64,000 nt of DNA, from positions 4,216,001 through 4,280,000 of the forward strand of contig AP026548.1 of the NCBI GenBank assembly GCA_026075535.2, read 5' to 3'. The notes under the pieces were generated by a model, which worked only from the letters and a program-made list of their open reading frames with translations, had not been told where the DNA came from and searched no databases. Below, piece after piece: positions 34,699 to 47,780 of the stretch; position 1 is the first letter of the stretch; each line of letters begins with the position of its first letter. Source of the DNA: Tricholoma matsutake (Eukaryota; Basidiomycota; Agaricomycetes; Agaricales; Tricholomataceae). Made by a program: the position numbers and the translations under genes.

Positions 34699-36180
34699 AC
34701 ACATATTTTGCCCACCCCTCCTAGCCGCGGTGGCCCATCCTTTCCTCGTCCTCACTCGTCCCTTCCCCCATCCCCTGCTGGCCCTTGGTTGTCGTCGGTG
34801 GCCCATCATTTCTGTCCCCATTGTTGGCCTTCCTGGGTTGTGCTTGCCTATCTCACCCCTTTTTGTGTGATGCTGGTCTTCACTGTCCTCACTGTTCTTG
34901 CTGTCTATGTTGTCTGTGCCATTGTCCTTGTGGTTCTCATTCCCATTGCTCTTGCTCCCTGCTTTGCTGTTTGTCCCTGCCATTGCCTTCATTCCCATCA
35001 TCCCTGCCATTGTCATCATTGTTGTTGTTGTCCCCATCTGGTCCTCATTGTCCTGGTCCTGGTTCTGGTCCTTGTTTTTGTCTTTGTCCTCACTGTCATC
35101 GTCCTTGGTGTCTGGTCCTTGGCATCCTTGTGCCCATAATGCCCTCTTGTCCTAGCATCATGTTTCGTCATTCCCATCATTGGCTGTCCCCTTCTTTGTC
35201 ATTGTGGGTCTCATTGTCCTTGTGGTCCCCTCTTTGCTGTTTGTGCTGCCACTCCTACCAGCACTGTGGTTGGCCTCATCATTGGTGTTGGGTGTTGTCC
35301 TCCTCCTTCTAGTCCTGTTTGTTCACAGTTGGTGCTGGGCCTTGGTTGTTGGTGCCTCTTGTCCCCAGCCCCATTGTTTTTGTTGTTGTTGGCATCGTGT
35401 TGGCGTGTCCTTGGGGTGTTGGTGGTGCAGTTCTCCATGCTGTCCCATTTGTACCCTTGTGGGCACCACTGTTCTCATTGTCCCCTGTTGTTGGTGCCAT
35501 CCTGGCTTGTGTTGGCCCCATTGTTGTTGTTTTTGTTGTTGTTGTCTTCCTGATCCTGTTCATCCATTGTTTGTGTTGGATGTTTCTTGTGTTGAGAGGT
35601 GCTTGGGTGGTTAGTAGACAGGTGGCGGCATTTGGTGTGCCCCACTACCTGGGCCTCTGGTACCTCCCTGGGGTCTCTGAACCCTAAACGAACCCCCCAC
35701 ATCCCATTTGGATGGGGAGGAGGGGTCATGCGTTGTGCATTGTCATTGTAGTTGGAACCTAAAATTAGTCAAAACAACCTAAAAACATGTTAGTATTCAA
35801 AAGAAGGCAAAAAATAGAAATACTTAATTTACATTGTGTTGAAGGGCCCCAAGCCCCCCAACACATGTCAATGTGGCACTCTTGCAGCCATGCAGTTCGT
35901 TGTTTGCTCTTGATGGAGGGGTGTGGGAGCAGTGTTGATGGAGGTGGGAGGCAGTTGGCAGCAGTGTCAACAGTGGAGTGGCTATCTCAAGCAAAACAAA
36001 CAACCCCCCCCCCCCCCCCCCCCTTGCATTTGTGAGTGAGAAGGGGTGGTCATCATGACAGGGAAGAAGTAAGGTACGAATGTATGTAAATAACATGTCA
36101 ACAATAAAAGAAGACATGACTATCAGACCCACACAAGGCCAAGTGGTCCATGCACATCCCAGGGTATATAAACCCTCCTA
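34699..36180. other. H3: GT/CT-rich simple sequence with intron-like and TATA-like modules
   Basis: From 34740 to 35560 the strand is a long run of CATTGTCCTTGTTGTC-type sequence. It is open in several frames only because of composition, so I do not call proteins. At 35779-35823 the minus strand has GTATTT, TACTAAC and TTTTTAG, an intron-like block. A poly-C run lies at 36004-36022. At 36148-36178 the block GGTCCATGCACATCCCAGGG, then TATATAAACC, resembles one in H2 near 29998-30024. Ends of an element were not found. Confidence 0.5.
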
Positions 36181-37019
36181 TTTCTACCATTTGTGAGGGG
36201 CTTGCCCCACCTCTTTTCATTTATTTATTTATTCATATGTAGTTACATAAATAATTTACATATATTACAGCTACATGATCTTGAGCTACCTCCTCCTGGT
36301 GATGCGGATGGGTAAATGAAGGTAAACAATGACACCATCAAATTTGCTGACCTCTAATTTTGGCACAACCTTATGTCTTGATTGATCTTTTTGGTACTTT
36401 ACAAACTTGACATTACTTTTTTGACTTTCCTAGCCTTACAGACAACCTCCATACTGTAACTTTCAGGGGAGGGGGCCTAGCCAAATGGCTTCTCACTTTT
36501 CAACTTTATTGACTGTATACCGTCTTTATCTAGCTGTGAATCCAGAGTGGAGAGCACTAAAATAATAGTGGTGGATGGGTAATAACTGGCAGATAACTTG
36601 TGGCAGTGCCACAGGCCAATTATATAAGGCTGAACATGAATGAGTGTGGGTCACCCATAGGTCAGCACGAGTTTACCCATAGGAATACTTGTAAGTATCA
36701 AACCCATGGATCTGGAATACTCATGCCGGTACAGGTCAATATATTTTAGGTAGTGCACATCAAGGTCCTCGAAAAAAATAGATGGAATTCCTTTTGTGTG
36801 TGTGTGCAAACCCATATGAATAAAATAACACTTTCAGTGACGACAAGTAAGGCGTTCCACTACATGAATTCGTAACAATGCGGAACATCCTCAAAGTTAC
36901 TACTGCCTCGAAGCGAGAGCAGAGAGTAAGATGTCATGATCAATTTTTGCGGCTAACAGAAAAACCAAAAATTCAGCATGTCTTATGCAGACAAAACATT
37001 TAAAAAAAAAAAAAAAAAT
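36181..37019. other. Intergenic spacer downstream of the transporter gene
   Basis: No coding or repeat feature supported. A poly-A run at 37002-37018 directly follows the transporter stop on its 3' side. Confidence 0.5.
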
Positions 37020-40000
37020 TCACGCACCCTTCAGTATAAGACCCAAGAAGGTTCTGGCCAGCTTAGGCTGCTCTAGCTCCAACCGCGCCAGATTTTCAGT
37101 GCTGAGTTTCCAAACAGTAGCATCTTGCTCCACGATGACCGTCGCGTTTCGTGCAAGATTAGAAAGAGCAGACATTTCTCCAGCGAGAGTTCCAGGAACC
37201 ATCGACTCGTCAATGGACGGGGTGTGATCTGCGAATCTATACGATGCTCTCAAGATTCCAGACTCAACAATGTATAGGCCGTCAGGCGGATCGTTCTGGT
37301 TCCAAAGCACGTAGCCCTCTGGAAGAATTCGCCGCTCTAGGTAATTTTCAATTGGTCGGAAATGATCTAAATCTATGTTGCCGTAGGACGAAAAGGCTTT
37401 CATAAGGGTGTTTAGTGGTTCGGTAACGAATGTTGGGTCAGGCTGTTCCTGAAAACCTGGAGAACACAGGTAAGTAAAATACAGCCCGTAGAATGAAGGA
37501 CTCGTGCCAGCCAAAAAAAAAAAGAGAGAGAGATAGAGAAAAACCAACCATTCACGACATCTCGCGTCTCAGAATCGTGGAAGGATGTTCTCAGAGGTGA
37601 GAGTATCACCTGGTAGCCGTTTTCTGCTTGTCGACCTGGAAGTGCTTGAAAAATATTAAAAATGATGAGATATATGAATTTATCAAAACGGCGTATATAT
37701 AACTTACTCAATGTCGGTGACGTCGATTCATGTTTCTGCGACATAAACCAAGTGCGCAAATACACATTTTCAGTCCCTAAAGGACCCAGCTCAGTATCAA
37801 CCTTGGGAGTTGACGAATTTCTTTTCCACTCACATTCCATCGCATCACTGAACGTAGAAAAAAGCTCTACACCATCAGCACCCAGAACGTGGACGCTCTC
37901 TAACGCCTTTCCGACCGTCGACTCTGCCGAAAATCCACAGAAGACCAGAGTAACGGATTTGGCAGAGAGGAAACGGTGTATACGAACGAAAGCTTCCGCA
38001 GAAGACATGTCCACGCCAGCAACAAGGGACAGATCCAGAACGAGGAACTGGACGGGGTTGGCATGCCACGACGGCCCTTCGACGATACCTCGTATTGCAT
38101 CTTCCACATGAGAGATTGTACCAAAGAATAGAAATCCTGACGTGTTAGTCACACGACATTAATGGTCCACGCATATGTGATTTCGGTATACACACCTTGA
38201 AGCCTGACGATCGTAGTGTGTTTTGAGACTTCGCGGAGATATGTCCGCTGGAAGCTAGGTCTCCGCACTGCCGACATAGCAGATTCGCCAGTATATAGTG
38301 CACGGATGCTTCTCCGTTGAGAATTCTGAACGACGAAGAAGAAACCTGTCTTGTGGTTTTCATCAAAACTGCAATGAAAAGATGCATAGCAGTTTGGCAC
38401 TTACAGCTGACGATGATACCAAACAAGACGCCAACGACAAAGTCCCATACAGTCATGCATACCATGATGCTGATGATAGTGATGTACTCTGTCCTAGATA
38501 AGGAATGTCGATTATCTCGCATATCACGAAGAACTCTATCATTACCTGCAAGTGCGATGCCTCGTATCCCACAAAGCTTCCTTGACAAGATCGATGCCTA
38601 ACACGAATATCAAGGCTCCGACGACCACAACCGCTGTGTTCAAGTTGATCAATCCTCGACATGTCTGGATAGCAGCTACGCGTACTCACGTATATAAGCG
38701 ATGGGCGCTGTCCCAACAAAAAGTAACAAGGCAGTCATGATCGCCAGTAAGAATCCCGCGACCCGAGTCCCGCCTCCAACACGATAAAAACTAACCCACT
38801 CAAGCATCAGCCCACGTTTCTCGTTCTGTGTGGCAATGAAAGACCTACAGGAGTGTGTTTACGTATACAAGATAGTTTGGTCTGCGTGAAAATGAGGTTA
38901 GCTCGCATGGTGAAATATGATGAGATTCACATACACAGTTCCGAAAAGCCCGGCTAGAAGATTGGAGTATCCATGGCCGACGAGTTCTTTATTTGTATCG
39001 ACATCCGTATCCAGTGAGACAGCTGGGTGTCGTGTCAACAATTTGTAGACTAGTTCAATATATCGACATACCCAAAGCGGGAACGTTCAAAGGAGGATGT
39101 AAAATATTAAAAAACAACCTATGACATCAATGAGCACCCGTTATGATCATTGCGACGAAACGGCGTACAAAGCAAATTGGGTTGGCAACGTCGACCAAAG
39201 CGGGCCAAACCTGACCAAGTTGACATCTATTACCCAGCCGCAGATTTGAACACTTTGCAGTGAGGTCGAAATAACGAATGACACTGTACCCACCCAGATA
39301 AGAGTAAAACTTGTACCACGCCTGATGCGACCCCACCCCCACATCAAAAAGCCATCCGTGCTGTCTGAGATTCCCCAAATCAAATCGTCCAGCAGCGACA
39401 ATGACGTAGAAGATCATTGGAATGGCGATAAAATCTGTCAAAGTTATGTATCAGGCCCAATATCCAAACTGTAGACGAAAAAAAAAAAATTCTGCGCTGC
39501 TTTAAAGCCAATTCAGGAGACTAGAATACCTACACATCGGAAATATCAACTGATGATGATACCTAGAGGTGATAACCCTCAACACGATCGCCAAAGCGAG
39601 AGGGAGAAGCCACAACACTAGGTTGTGGGTGTCGAGGAATATCGTCTCGATGGACTTCCAGTCCACACCAAGATCGTCTTCGCTTATTCGTATGCTAACT
39701 GCTAGTCTGCGGTAGGCACAAGTAAATGTGTTGTATGGCATACGGCACACAAAAAAAGACTTGCCCAGTCTCAAGGAGAAAGACGCCTACGCCGCCTATA
39801 CATCTACGAATCACAAATGTGTCAATAGATCCACGTTAATAACGATCCTAGCCACAAACCCTACGAGAATATGCCTCGGGAAAAATCCAACTATCGCACC
39901 AAGCTTGAGTGCGCCTAGCAAGAGGAATGACAAACCTGGAATATGACGTAGGTCAAAGATGGATAGACAGTCAGAGTAACGAACCAGTCAATAGAGAACT

Positions 40001-41569
40001 AAGGGTATATGCCACCAAGGTGGTAGCAATTATCTCCTTTGGGTTTTCGTCACCTATTTGTTGGGCAATAGCGGTTGCTAGGATATGGAAGAAAGGCTGA
40101 GCGACACGGAATTTCATTATTCGCCATCCCAACAAGAGGATAAAAAAATACGCACCACAACCTCAATCATCACACTGCCGTTTGCCCCGGCAAACCCACT
40201 TCCACCTAGAGAGTACACGAGCTGAGAAAGGACTGTGCTATATATATATAACCAAAAACGAGGGTGAGATTGAATATTTTTAAATTTCAAAACGAGAAAA
40301 ACCGCACGTAAGGAAGAACATCGATACACCCATGGATCCCAAGCCCGCGAACACACCCGTCGCAGGAAAAATGATCATACCATCTGGGAAAGTACAAAAT
40401 CAACATTTTGTGTCGAATAAAAGGGTAGTATACCCACAAGAAACCGAATCTAGGACATTCAACAAACAACCCAACAGCACCGCAGGCATGCTTTTGGCGA
40501 CCACGCCCATCAGATCGGGGAACTTGCCCACGAGGACACCAAGCTTTGTACATGCCCCCTGCTGCTGTTTCCAGGCTGGGGCTAGTGCCTCGATCTCGAG
40601 CTCGAGGTGTGGACTGGAGCTCCCTGGGGACGGCGTGTACCGCGGCAGCGGGACGAGGTCAAGGTGTTGATGTTGTTGCTGTTTCTGTGAATCGAGCGTG
40701 ACGGGAGAGGGTGACGAACTGCCAAACGTGTTATGCATGTGTGATCGAGGTGTGCCACCGCGCAGTAGAGGGGTATTCTCATTCGGTGGCCTCGGTGACA
40801 AGGTAGAGCCGAAATGGGACATTGGTTCGAGGCTTGAAGTAAAGTGGATGTTGCTTATTTTTGGTGTGCTGGAAGTTGGAGAAAGTATAGGTGACGCGGG
40901 TAGAGATTGCTCTGTGATGTTCGTTATTATAATTGACGGTGAGGTTCTTCCAGACACAGAAAAAGGGATCAAAGGTTGGGGTGAAATGAGTGGCTTGGGT
41001 GAACATTGGGTAGCAATGGGTGTGCGTGCGCCGTCAGAGAATGAGCCTGGACGGGATTCATATTCCTGACGGAGAAGGGAGAGACCAGAAGGTTTAAATA
41101 GCATTGTCCGTGGAGTAGATGGAGTGCTGTGGGATGGAGAGACGTGAGAGGATGCATGTGAAGAGGAAGATGGTGGAGAGGAAGAGGAGGAGGCGTTGGA
41201 ATTGAAAGTGAGGTGTTCGTTTTGGATTGAAGAAGAAGAAGAGGCAACTGTAGCGATGGGGAATATAAAATCAGGGTGAGTCGGAGATTGGGCGAGGGGA
41301 GAGGTATAGGAGGAAGGAGGAGAGGTAAATGACATTTTAGAAAGTTCTATTGTCCTTTTTCGAATATCGTCCTGAGAATGTGGAAGGGGCGATGTACGAT
41401 GTTGGTTTAACAAAGCAGATTCGTTGCAGACTGGAGTTGTCGCTTGAAGAAGCCTGTTTTAAAATAATAGTTATCAAAGTAGAAAGTAAATATATATCAA
41501 GCGAACTGACCCAGCTCTGCGTAAATTAGCAGGAGTGCCATACAAGTCAGGGCTGCCATCCTCCGACAT
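37020..41569 (-). CDS. SLC26/SulP anion-type transporter with STAS and cyclic-nucleotide-binding domains
   Basis: Twenty exons, closing exactly at 1126 codons plus TGA. Exons (high to low): 41569-41511, 41453-40438, 40383-40308, 40237-40156, 40096-39985, 39935-39860, 39803-39765, 39706-39534, 39434-39294, 39226-39169, 39118-39072, 39022-38935, 38881-38849, 38790-38690, 38633-38546, 38493-38405, 38345-38196, 38136-37708, 37635-37549, 37456-37020. Residues 1 to about 310 are Ser/Pro-rich and likely disordered. The membrane core follows (LLNVLDSVSYGMIIFPA, QLVYSLGGSGFAGANGS, FGPLWSTLPTQFA, NKELVGHGYSNLLAGL). A STAS domain is near residues 770-880 (FLVLDLSLVAGVDMSSAEAF). The last 145 residues are a cyclic-nucleotide-binding fold (ILPEGYVLWNQNDPPDGLYI, GEMSALSNLARNATV). 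Members act as sulfate permeases or, in yeast Vsb1, in vacuolar basic amino acid storage; the substrate here is unknown. Exon 7 ends at a GC donor. Confidence 0.93.
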
Positions 41570-41653
41570 CGCGTAAGTACGTTCAAGTTCAAAGTTGTTT
41601 ACCCGTTACCCGTTACCTCGCACGTGCTCTCCAACACAACGCTTGGATCCACC
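41570..41653. promoter_or_regulatory. 84-bp shared promoter between head-to-head genes
   Basis: Only 84 bases separate the two start codons. The segment holds TTACCCG twice in tandem (41599-41605 and 41606-41612) plus TTACCTCG, matching the yeast Reb1 core, and a GCACGTGC palindrome (41620-41627) containing the CACGTG E-box used by Cbf1/Pho4-type bHLH factors. No TATA box. The transcription starts must lie in or near this gap. Confidence 0.65.
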
Positions 41654-42779
<1,126 letters not shown>

Positions 42780-43667
42780 TACTTGGCAAATAAGTATGAC
42801 CCTTGCCTGTCTGTTTTGTTTGTTCCGTGCTAGTTGCTGTGATGATGTGCTGCAACCAGCTGGCCTCCAAATTGTTCCTTGTTCTTTGTCGTGTTCCTGA
42901 GTCCCTTTTTGTTTTGTTTTTTATTTTTGTTCTACGCAAAACACTTTTACGCATAGTGCCACGCCTGTTGTATACCGTACGTAGCGTACAGGTATCTACC
43001 TGTGTTGTAAGAAATTTCTGTGCGGAAGCAATGTTTAAACATTTCCATCATTTCTGGAACCGAAGCTTTTGACATGTATACAAACACATATGTTCGCGGA
43101 GTTGAACTCTTTTCCCCGTCAATCTTCTTGCAATGCTCCCTAACTCTCCACCTGTCACTGGCAACTTCTTACTCCCACTCCATAGTACATGTCACCATGT
43201 TGCAAGTTATGTCGCAAGTACGTCGTTACTCGGACCAAACGTTTCGTCAGACCGATCGCCGACTGGTTGGTAGTAATGCATTACCAACCGACGTCATAAC
43301 GCGTAGTCTGCAGGTGAGGTCGACGCACGTTTTCTTACAGATCCATTCATTGCACCCTGTTTCCATTCATGATTTAATGACTCACCGCGGTGAGTCTGGA
43401 TACACCCCTGCTTCATTTTTCTGCATACTTTGATCCCAGGCTGGCTTTGGTTCGCCGCTTGTTGATATTAATCAAGGGCGCTACTGGTCTTGGCATCGAT
43501 CTATATCTACTGAATTTTGGCACGACGCACACATATCGACTACATTACATTACATATCAGGCTAGTAGGCCGCAGCGTGATATAATCCGAGCCAACGTAG
43601 CCAAAGCATTCCCTAGACGCAAAAGGTACATAAAAAGACCTATCTCTGCTTTGGAATATCCACCTCG
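42780..43667. other. Intergenic region upstream of the secreted-protein gene
   Basis: No gene supported. A CATAAAAAG box at about 43629-43637 lies some 30 bases before the next ATG and may be its TATA element. Confidence 0.5.
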
Positions 43668-44381
43668 ATGAAAATCCAGCTCCCCTTCCTCTTGAGCCTA
43701 CTGTTCGCCGTTACGCCAACCATGGTGCAAGGCGTAACTGTACCCGGTGCAAGCACACCCTCATTCTATCTCGTCTCCAGTTCACAAGCAACCGCAGCCA
43801 ACTTACTCGTAAGTCAGATCTTTCCCGTCTTCCCTATCCCCAGCTCTGCTTGATGATTGCACCTCGACACAAGCCGCTCCGCACAACAGGCGGGGCAGGA
43901 GGTTACGCGACCCTCTCTCCCAGTGGCCTCGGCCCTATCGGAGTATTCTATTTCGTGAACGGCGTTCTCACCGCTGCTCCAGCGTCCTCAACATCTTCTA
44001 CTCAAAAGGCGCTGATCGGTCCCGTCGTTGGCTCAACTGGATGTAGCATTTACGGCTCCTTGGGCTTTACTACTACCTCAGGGTCCAGCTCAAATAAATG
44101 TGCTTTATACAACCCGTTTACGATCCAGTCGAATCAAGAAAACTCGCAGATGGGTGCACAGTTGGTGTTCAATGGAACTGCCGGTGGTGGATTCTATGCG
44201 TGCGGTAGTGGACTAGATGTAAGCGTTGTGAAATGAGAACTTTGCCAGTTATGATTGTTTTCGTCCGGAACTGATGTACATTTTTTTTTAAAAACAGGTT
44301 TGGTATCAGCCTTCACCGTCCAGTGGGCCTCCTGGTTTAGCATGCACGCCGATCAGCTTGTGGACTGTCACAGTCGAGTAG
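43668..44381 (+). CDS. Small secreted protein of unknown function
   Basis: Three exons, 43668-43808, 43874-44218, 44298-44381, closing at 189 residues and TAG. Introns have GTAAGT/ACAAG and GTAAGC/AACAG borders. Residues 1 to about 22 form a signal peptide (MKIQLPFLLSLLFAVTP, cut likely after VQG). The mature part is Gly/Ser/Thr-rich with FYLVSSSQATAANLLPLR, YATLSPSGLGPIGVFYFVNG and a C-terminal WYQPSPSS...LWTVTVE, and four Cys (in STGCS, NKCAL, YACGS and LACTP) that could make two disulfides. No catalytic motif seen. Likely extracellular; I do not recognise a named family. Confidence 0.82.
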
Positions 44382-45035
44382 GGGATTGGTTCGGGAATTT
44401 GAGGACTTTGTGCAAGCCTTGTTTACGTCTGACGCGCTGAGCCCCTTCTGTAGTCTCCTGTGGTTCGGAATCATGTATCTGATGAGTTGAAATTCACATA
44501 TTCGTAGCAACTAACCTGGCATGAGAACACGTTCCAAGTAGGTCCGTCGCACACAGCACTTGAAGTATTATCGGCCCGCCAAAGGTTCATTGACACATCG
44601 TGTACCAGCAAGGCTTGTTGCACAAAAGTCAGAAAGTCATTCTCAAAAGTATTTTCCTTGCCACAGGTAACACTTGTACCTTTTACTTCAAATTCAATTC
44701 ACTTTTCAGGTTTGTCTACTAAGTACCCACCATGAAAACTTGCCTCTCAACTGGCGTCATCGCTCTCCCACGCCTTCAGTACTTAGCACGCGGCCTAAAC
44801 ATCCTCAGCTCTCATATACCATTGTCGTCTCAGCTTTCTACAATGCATTCAACTTCGACGCTATCGCAGATCCAACCAATGGTTGAGTGTATGCATTTCT
44901 TTTGACCCCTTGTTCATAACACGAATATTTTTCTCAGGAACTACATAGACCAAGTAGTGCACAGTCCTTGGTTATGTAACAGTCTTTTGGAATTTTGAGA
45001 TGTAATCTGCTTGTTAAAGCCTTGCAACTTATCCT
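44382..45035. other. Intergenic spacer
   Basis: No feature supported beyond short scattered ORFs. Confidence 0.4.
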
Positions 45036-46330
45036 GGCTAGTGCTTGAAAGTCTGGTCCAGTCCCAGTTTTTGCCCTCCTCGAGGGTGAACCAGGACCGA
45101 AACTGGTTCTTAAATTTCGAATATACTTAAAAGACTGAACCAGACCCTAAAGGACTGGTTCATGTTGGTTGCAGCCAGTTCACAAACTGAACCAGGTCCT
45201 AGGACTGGTCCAGCTGACTGTGACTGACACTTACTGACTTACAATATAGTACTTGTAATTACAAACAACAAGAAAAAGAAAAAGAAAAAGAAAAAAGACA
45301 AATCCACCCTGCAAGCAGGGGCTGGTGAGGCTGGACATAGATGGGAAAGGACTCGTTAGTAAAAAATAAAACAAAATGGCCCCCTCCACCTCTCGTTTCG
45401 AGTGATACCATCTGGATGTGGATGCTGAGTTGCGACTCACAACACATTGTCATTGATGTTGGTGGTGGCTGCATTGGCAGCTGTGGCCATGGGCATAGGT
45501 GCTGGTGTTGTGTGCCTTGTTTGGCATTTGGTGTTGCATTTTGTTGGCATTGAATGTGTCGTTTGTTGTTGAGGCTGGGGGGCAGGTGCTGTTGTTGCCA
45601 TCTCTGTGTCTCATGGTGTGGGGACCCGTTGTTTGTCATTGTAAGCAGTTAGCGCCCACAATCCACCCCACGAGCAGTGGTTTGTGAGGCTGGAGGTGGA
45701 TGCTTGGTTGTGGGTCATCATTAGCTTTTTGAGGGGGGTGGGGTCATTAGTGGCATGGTGGTGCTGGAGTGATGCAGCACATACCTGGCGTCATCTGTTC
45801 CCCCTATGCCTGTTGTTTGTTGTCCCTGTCCATCATTTGTTGTCCCTGTCCATCATTTGTTGTCCCTGTCCATCATTTGTTGTCCCTGTCCATCATTTGT
45901 TGTCCCTGTCCATCATTTGTTGTCCCCACCCATCATTTGTTGTCCTGTCCCACTCAGCAAAGCACTTGCAATCCACCCATGAGCAGTTGCTTGTGAGGCT
46001 GGAGGCGGATGGGTTGTTATCCCAGAGTTAAAACCTAAAAAACATATAAAGGATTAGTTGTAAGGAAACAATGAAAAAAGATAATTACCTGGGGCATAAA
46101 TATGCCCCAATTGCATGTGAGGAAGTCATCATCAAGTCATTGTTGAGGGAAAAAGAGTACTTACCTGGGGCACAAACAATGACAGATGTTGTTTGTGCCC
46201 CAGTTGTAGACAAGGCCATTGTTGTTGTTGGGGTGGGAGAGAAACCAAGTTGCGAAACTCATTGTGGCTTGTGGCAATACAGTACAAATAAAGGTAAACA
46301 TATAAATGAAAGATGTAAATGCGTCAAAAA
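45036..46330. mobile_element. H7: fragment of an H2-like element
   Basis: The left end CTAGTGCTTGAAAGTCTGGTCC is the H2 terminal repeat with a few changes, followed by subterminal GAACCAG/CTGGTTC repeats. Inside are an A/G-rich run (45265-45298), three GAGCAG-type blocks (about 45306, 45660, 45970), a 20-base minisatellite, a minus-strand intron-like block (46035-46088, GTAATT, ACTAAT, TTTTTAG), a second GTAAGT donor at 46165, and hairpins TGGGGCATA/TATGCCCCA (46089-46108) and CTGGGGCACAAACAA/TTGTTTGTGCCCCAG (46166-46205). The right terminal repeat was not found. Confidence 0.6.
45817..45955 (+). repeat. 20-bp minisatellite
   Basis: About seven copies of TTGTTGTCCCTGTCCATCAT, the central ones identical, so probably recent expansion. 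Confidence 0.92.
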
Positions 46331-47780
46331 TGTGTAAACAAAAGTGCATGACCATGCAAACAGGTTCCGAGTTCTCAATTTATTGAGAATGAGGCCTGTT
46401 TGGTGTGGACTCAGTGAATGTTTATCATCACCTTATGTAATCTACTGTGCGCAGTTCGATCGAAGGTAAACAGTTCACTTACAATTTTGCCTCCTATCTT
46501 TAAATCCTCTGCCCGATTGTCATTCCATTCATTGACCATTGCTTGGGGTTATCCTACGTCCATGTATACTTTGGTGCAGTTGGCTTTTGTGCATGAAGAC
46601 TATTCATTACATGCCTGGATCCTGGCATCAGAGGTGTTATGCTAAATCTGATGCTTTGTTTTTGGACTGCTTCTCCCATTTTGAGGTTGTTTGATTCCTG
46701 TACAATAGGAGTGCTTGCATCGGAGCTGCGATGGGTTGCATTATTGAAAATGATGTTGTAAGTTCAATTCTTCATCAGTGAGAGCCTCCTACACATTCCC
46801 CCACCCTGAAAGTCCTCACTGCTGCTCCTGAACTTTTTTCATCACTTTCTACAGCAAAAAGAAAATTGGTGGTTCTGCAAAGTTTGAACCGCGTTCGGAC
46901 CTGAACCTTGCAGATCTGCACATTTGGTTCACGGTTCTGCCTTCAACGTTTGGACAGATACCTCAAAGAACCAGACCAAACTGAACTTTGGCATCCCTAT
47001 GTAGATGTACATGAACTGTGTTGTACCTGCATTCAAGTTGGTTATCTGTTGAAGGTGTGCATAGTTGATGCTTCTGGTGTTGTGTGTGCCTCCTTTCAAT
47101 GTTGGCTTTGGATGCACAATGTTTGCCAACCAGCTCACTACTTTGAAGGAGATTCAATCCTGTGATGAGATTTGCTCCTCATTCTGCAGGCGTTAAGATC
47201 ATGGCTTATGGCTCATACGTCCAATGTGTAGCAGAGTTGTTTACAGAGCAGAGCATTGACAGTGTGTCAGCCAAAAGGGTGTGTGTATTACAGTTGTGCA
47301 CCAGTGCTTCACTAATCCCTGTGTAGTGGTATTTGATTTGCACTTCTCATGTAGAATTATTGTCGTAACAATCGATCATCAGTGCACAATTTTTTTTTGG
47401 ATAGTCAAGTAGTGACCAATTTCTGAGCACATGGGTAGCTATGTTGTACACACATCATTACAAGTAAACTCTACTAGCCCCTAGTTGCAGACCTCCACCA
47501 ATTGGCGTGTTTGGCTTGGTGCATCTGTAGTTTAGTCTGATATCCCAGAATTGCTATAAAGAGCCTTTCTCTCTGAACGACCCCCTCCAATGATTTCAGT
47601 ATGTTTAGCAGCTCTCCTGGCCCCTCCCATGTTATTTTGAATTGTATGAGTGTGTGCTTTTGTGTATGCTGCTCTACAGGCAGGGAGGGGCAGATGGCAA
47701 TTATCCTAAACAGCATGTCTGAGCTGGAACAATGTGTCAATTGTCAGTCTGCGACTCCTATTGTTTAGGGTGTGTAAGCT
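46331..47780. other. Degenerate region without a supported gene
   Basis: A weak tRNA-like stretch (about 46722-46790, ending AAGTTCAATTCTTC) is followed by CTACACATTCCCCCACC, which resembles the H1 terminal repeat. Subterminal-like GAACC/GGTTC repeats occur at 46870-46990. Probably old element debris. Confidence 0.35.

Noticed and set aside
34687..35687. Long overlapping ORFs rich in Leu, Cys, Val on the plus strand and Thr/Asn/Gly on the minus
   Set aside because: They arise from a low-complexity TTGTCCTCATTG-type sequence open in several frames at once; no domain, start context or intron structure.
40400..41413. A separate 337-residue Ser/Pro-rich protein
   Set aside because: It is exon 2 of the transporter; splicing at 40437 and at 41454-41510 joins it in frame to both neighbours.
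45817..45955. CRISPR-like array
   Set aside because: The 20-base units are contiguous with no variable spacers, and the genome is eukaryotic; it is a minisatellite.
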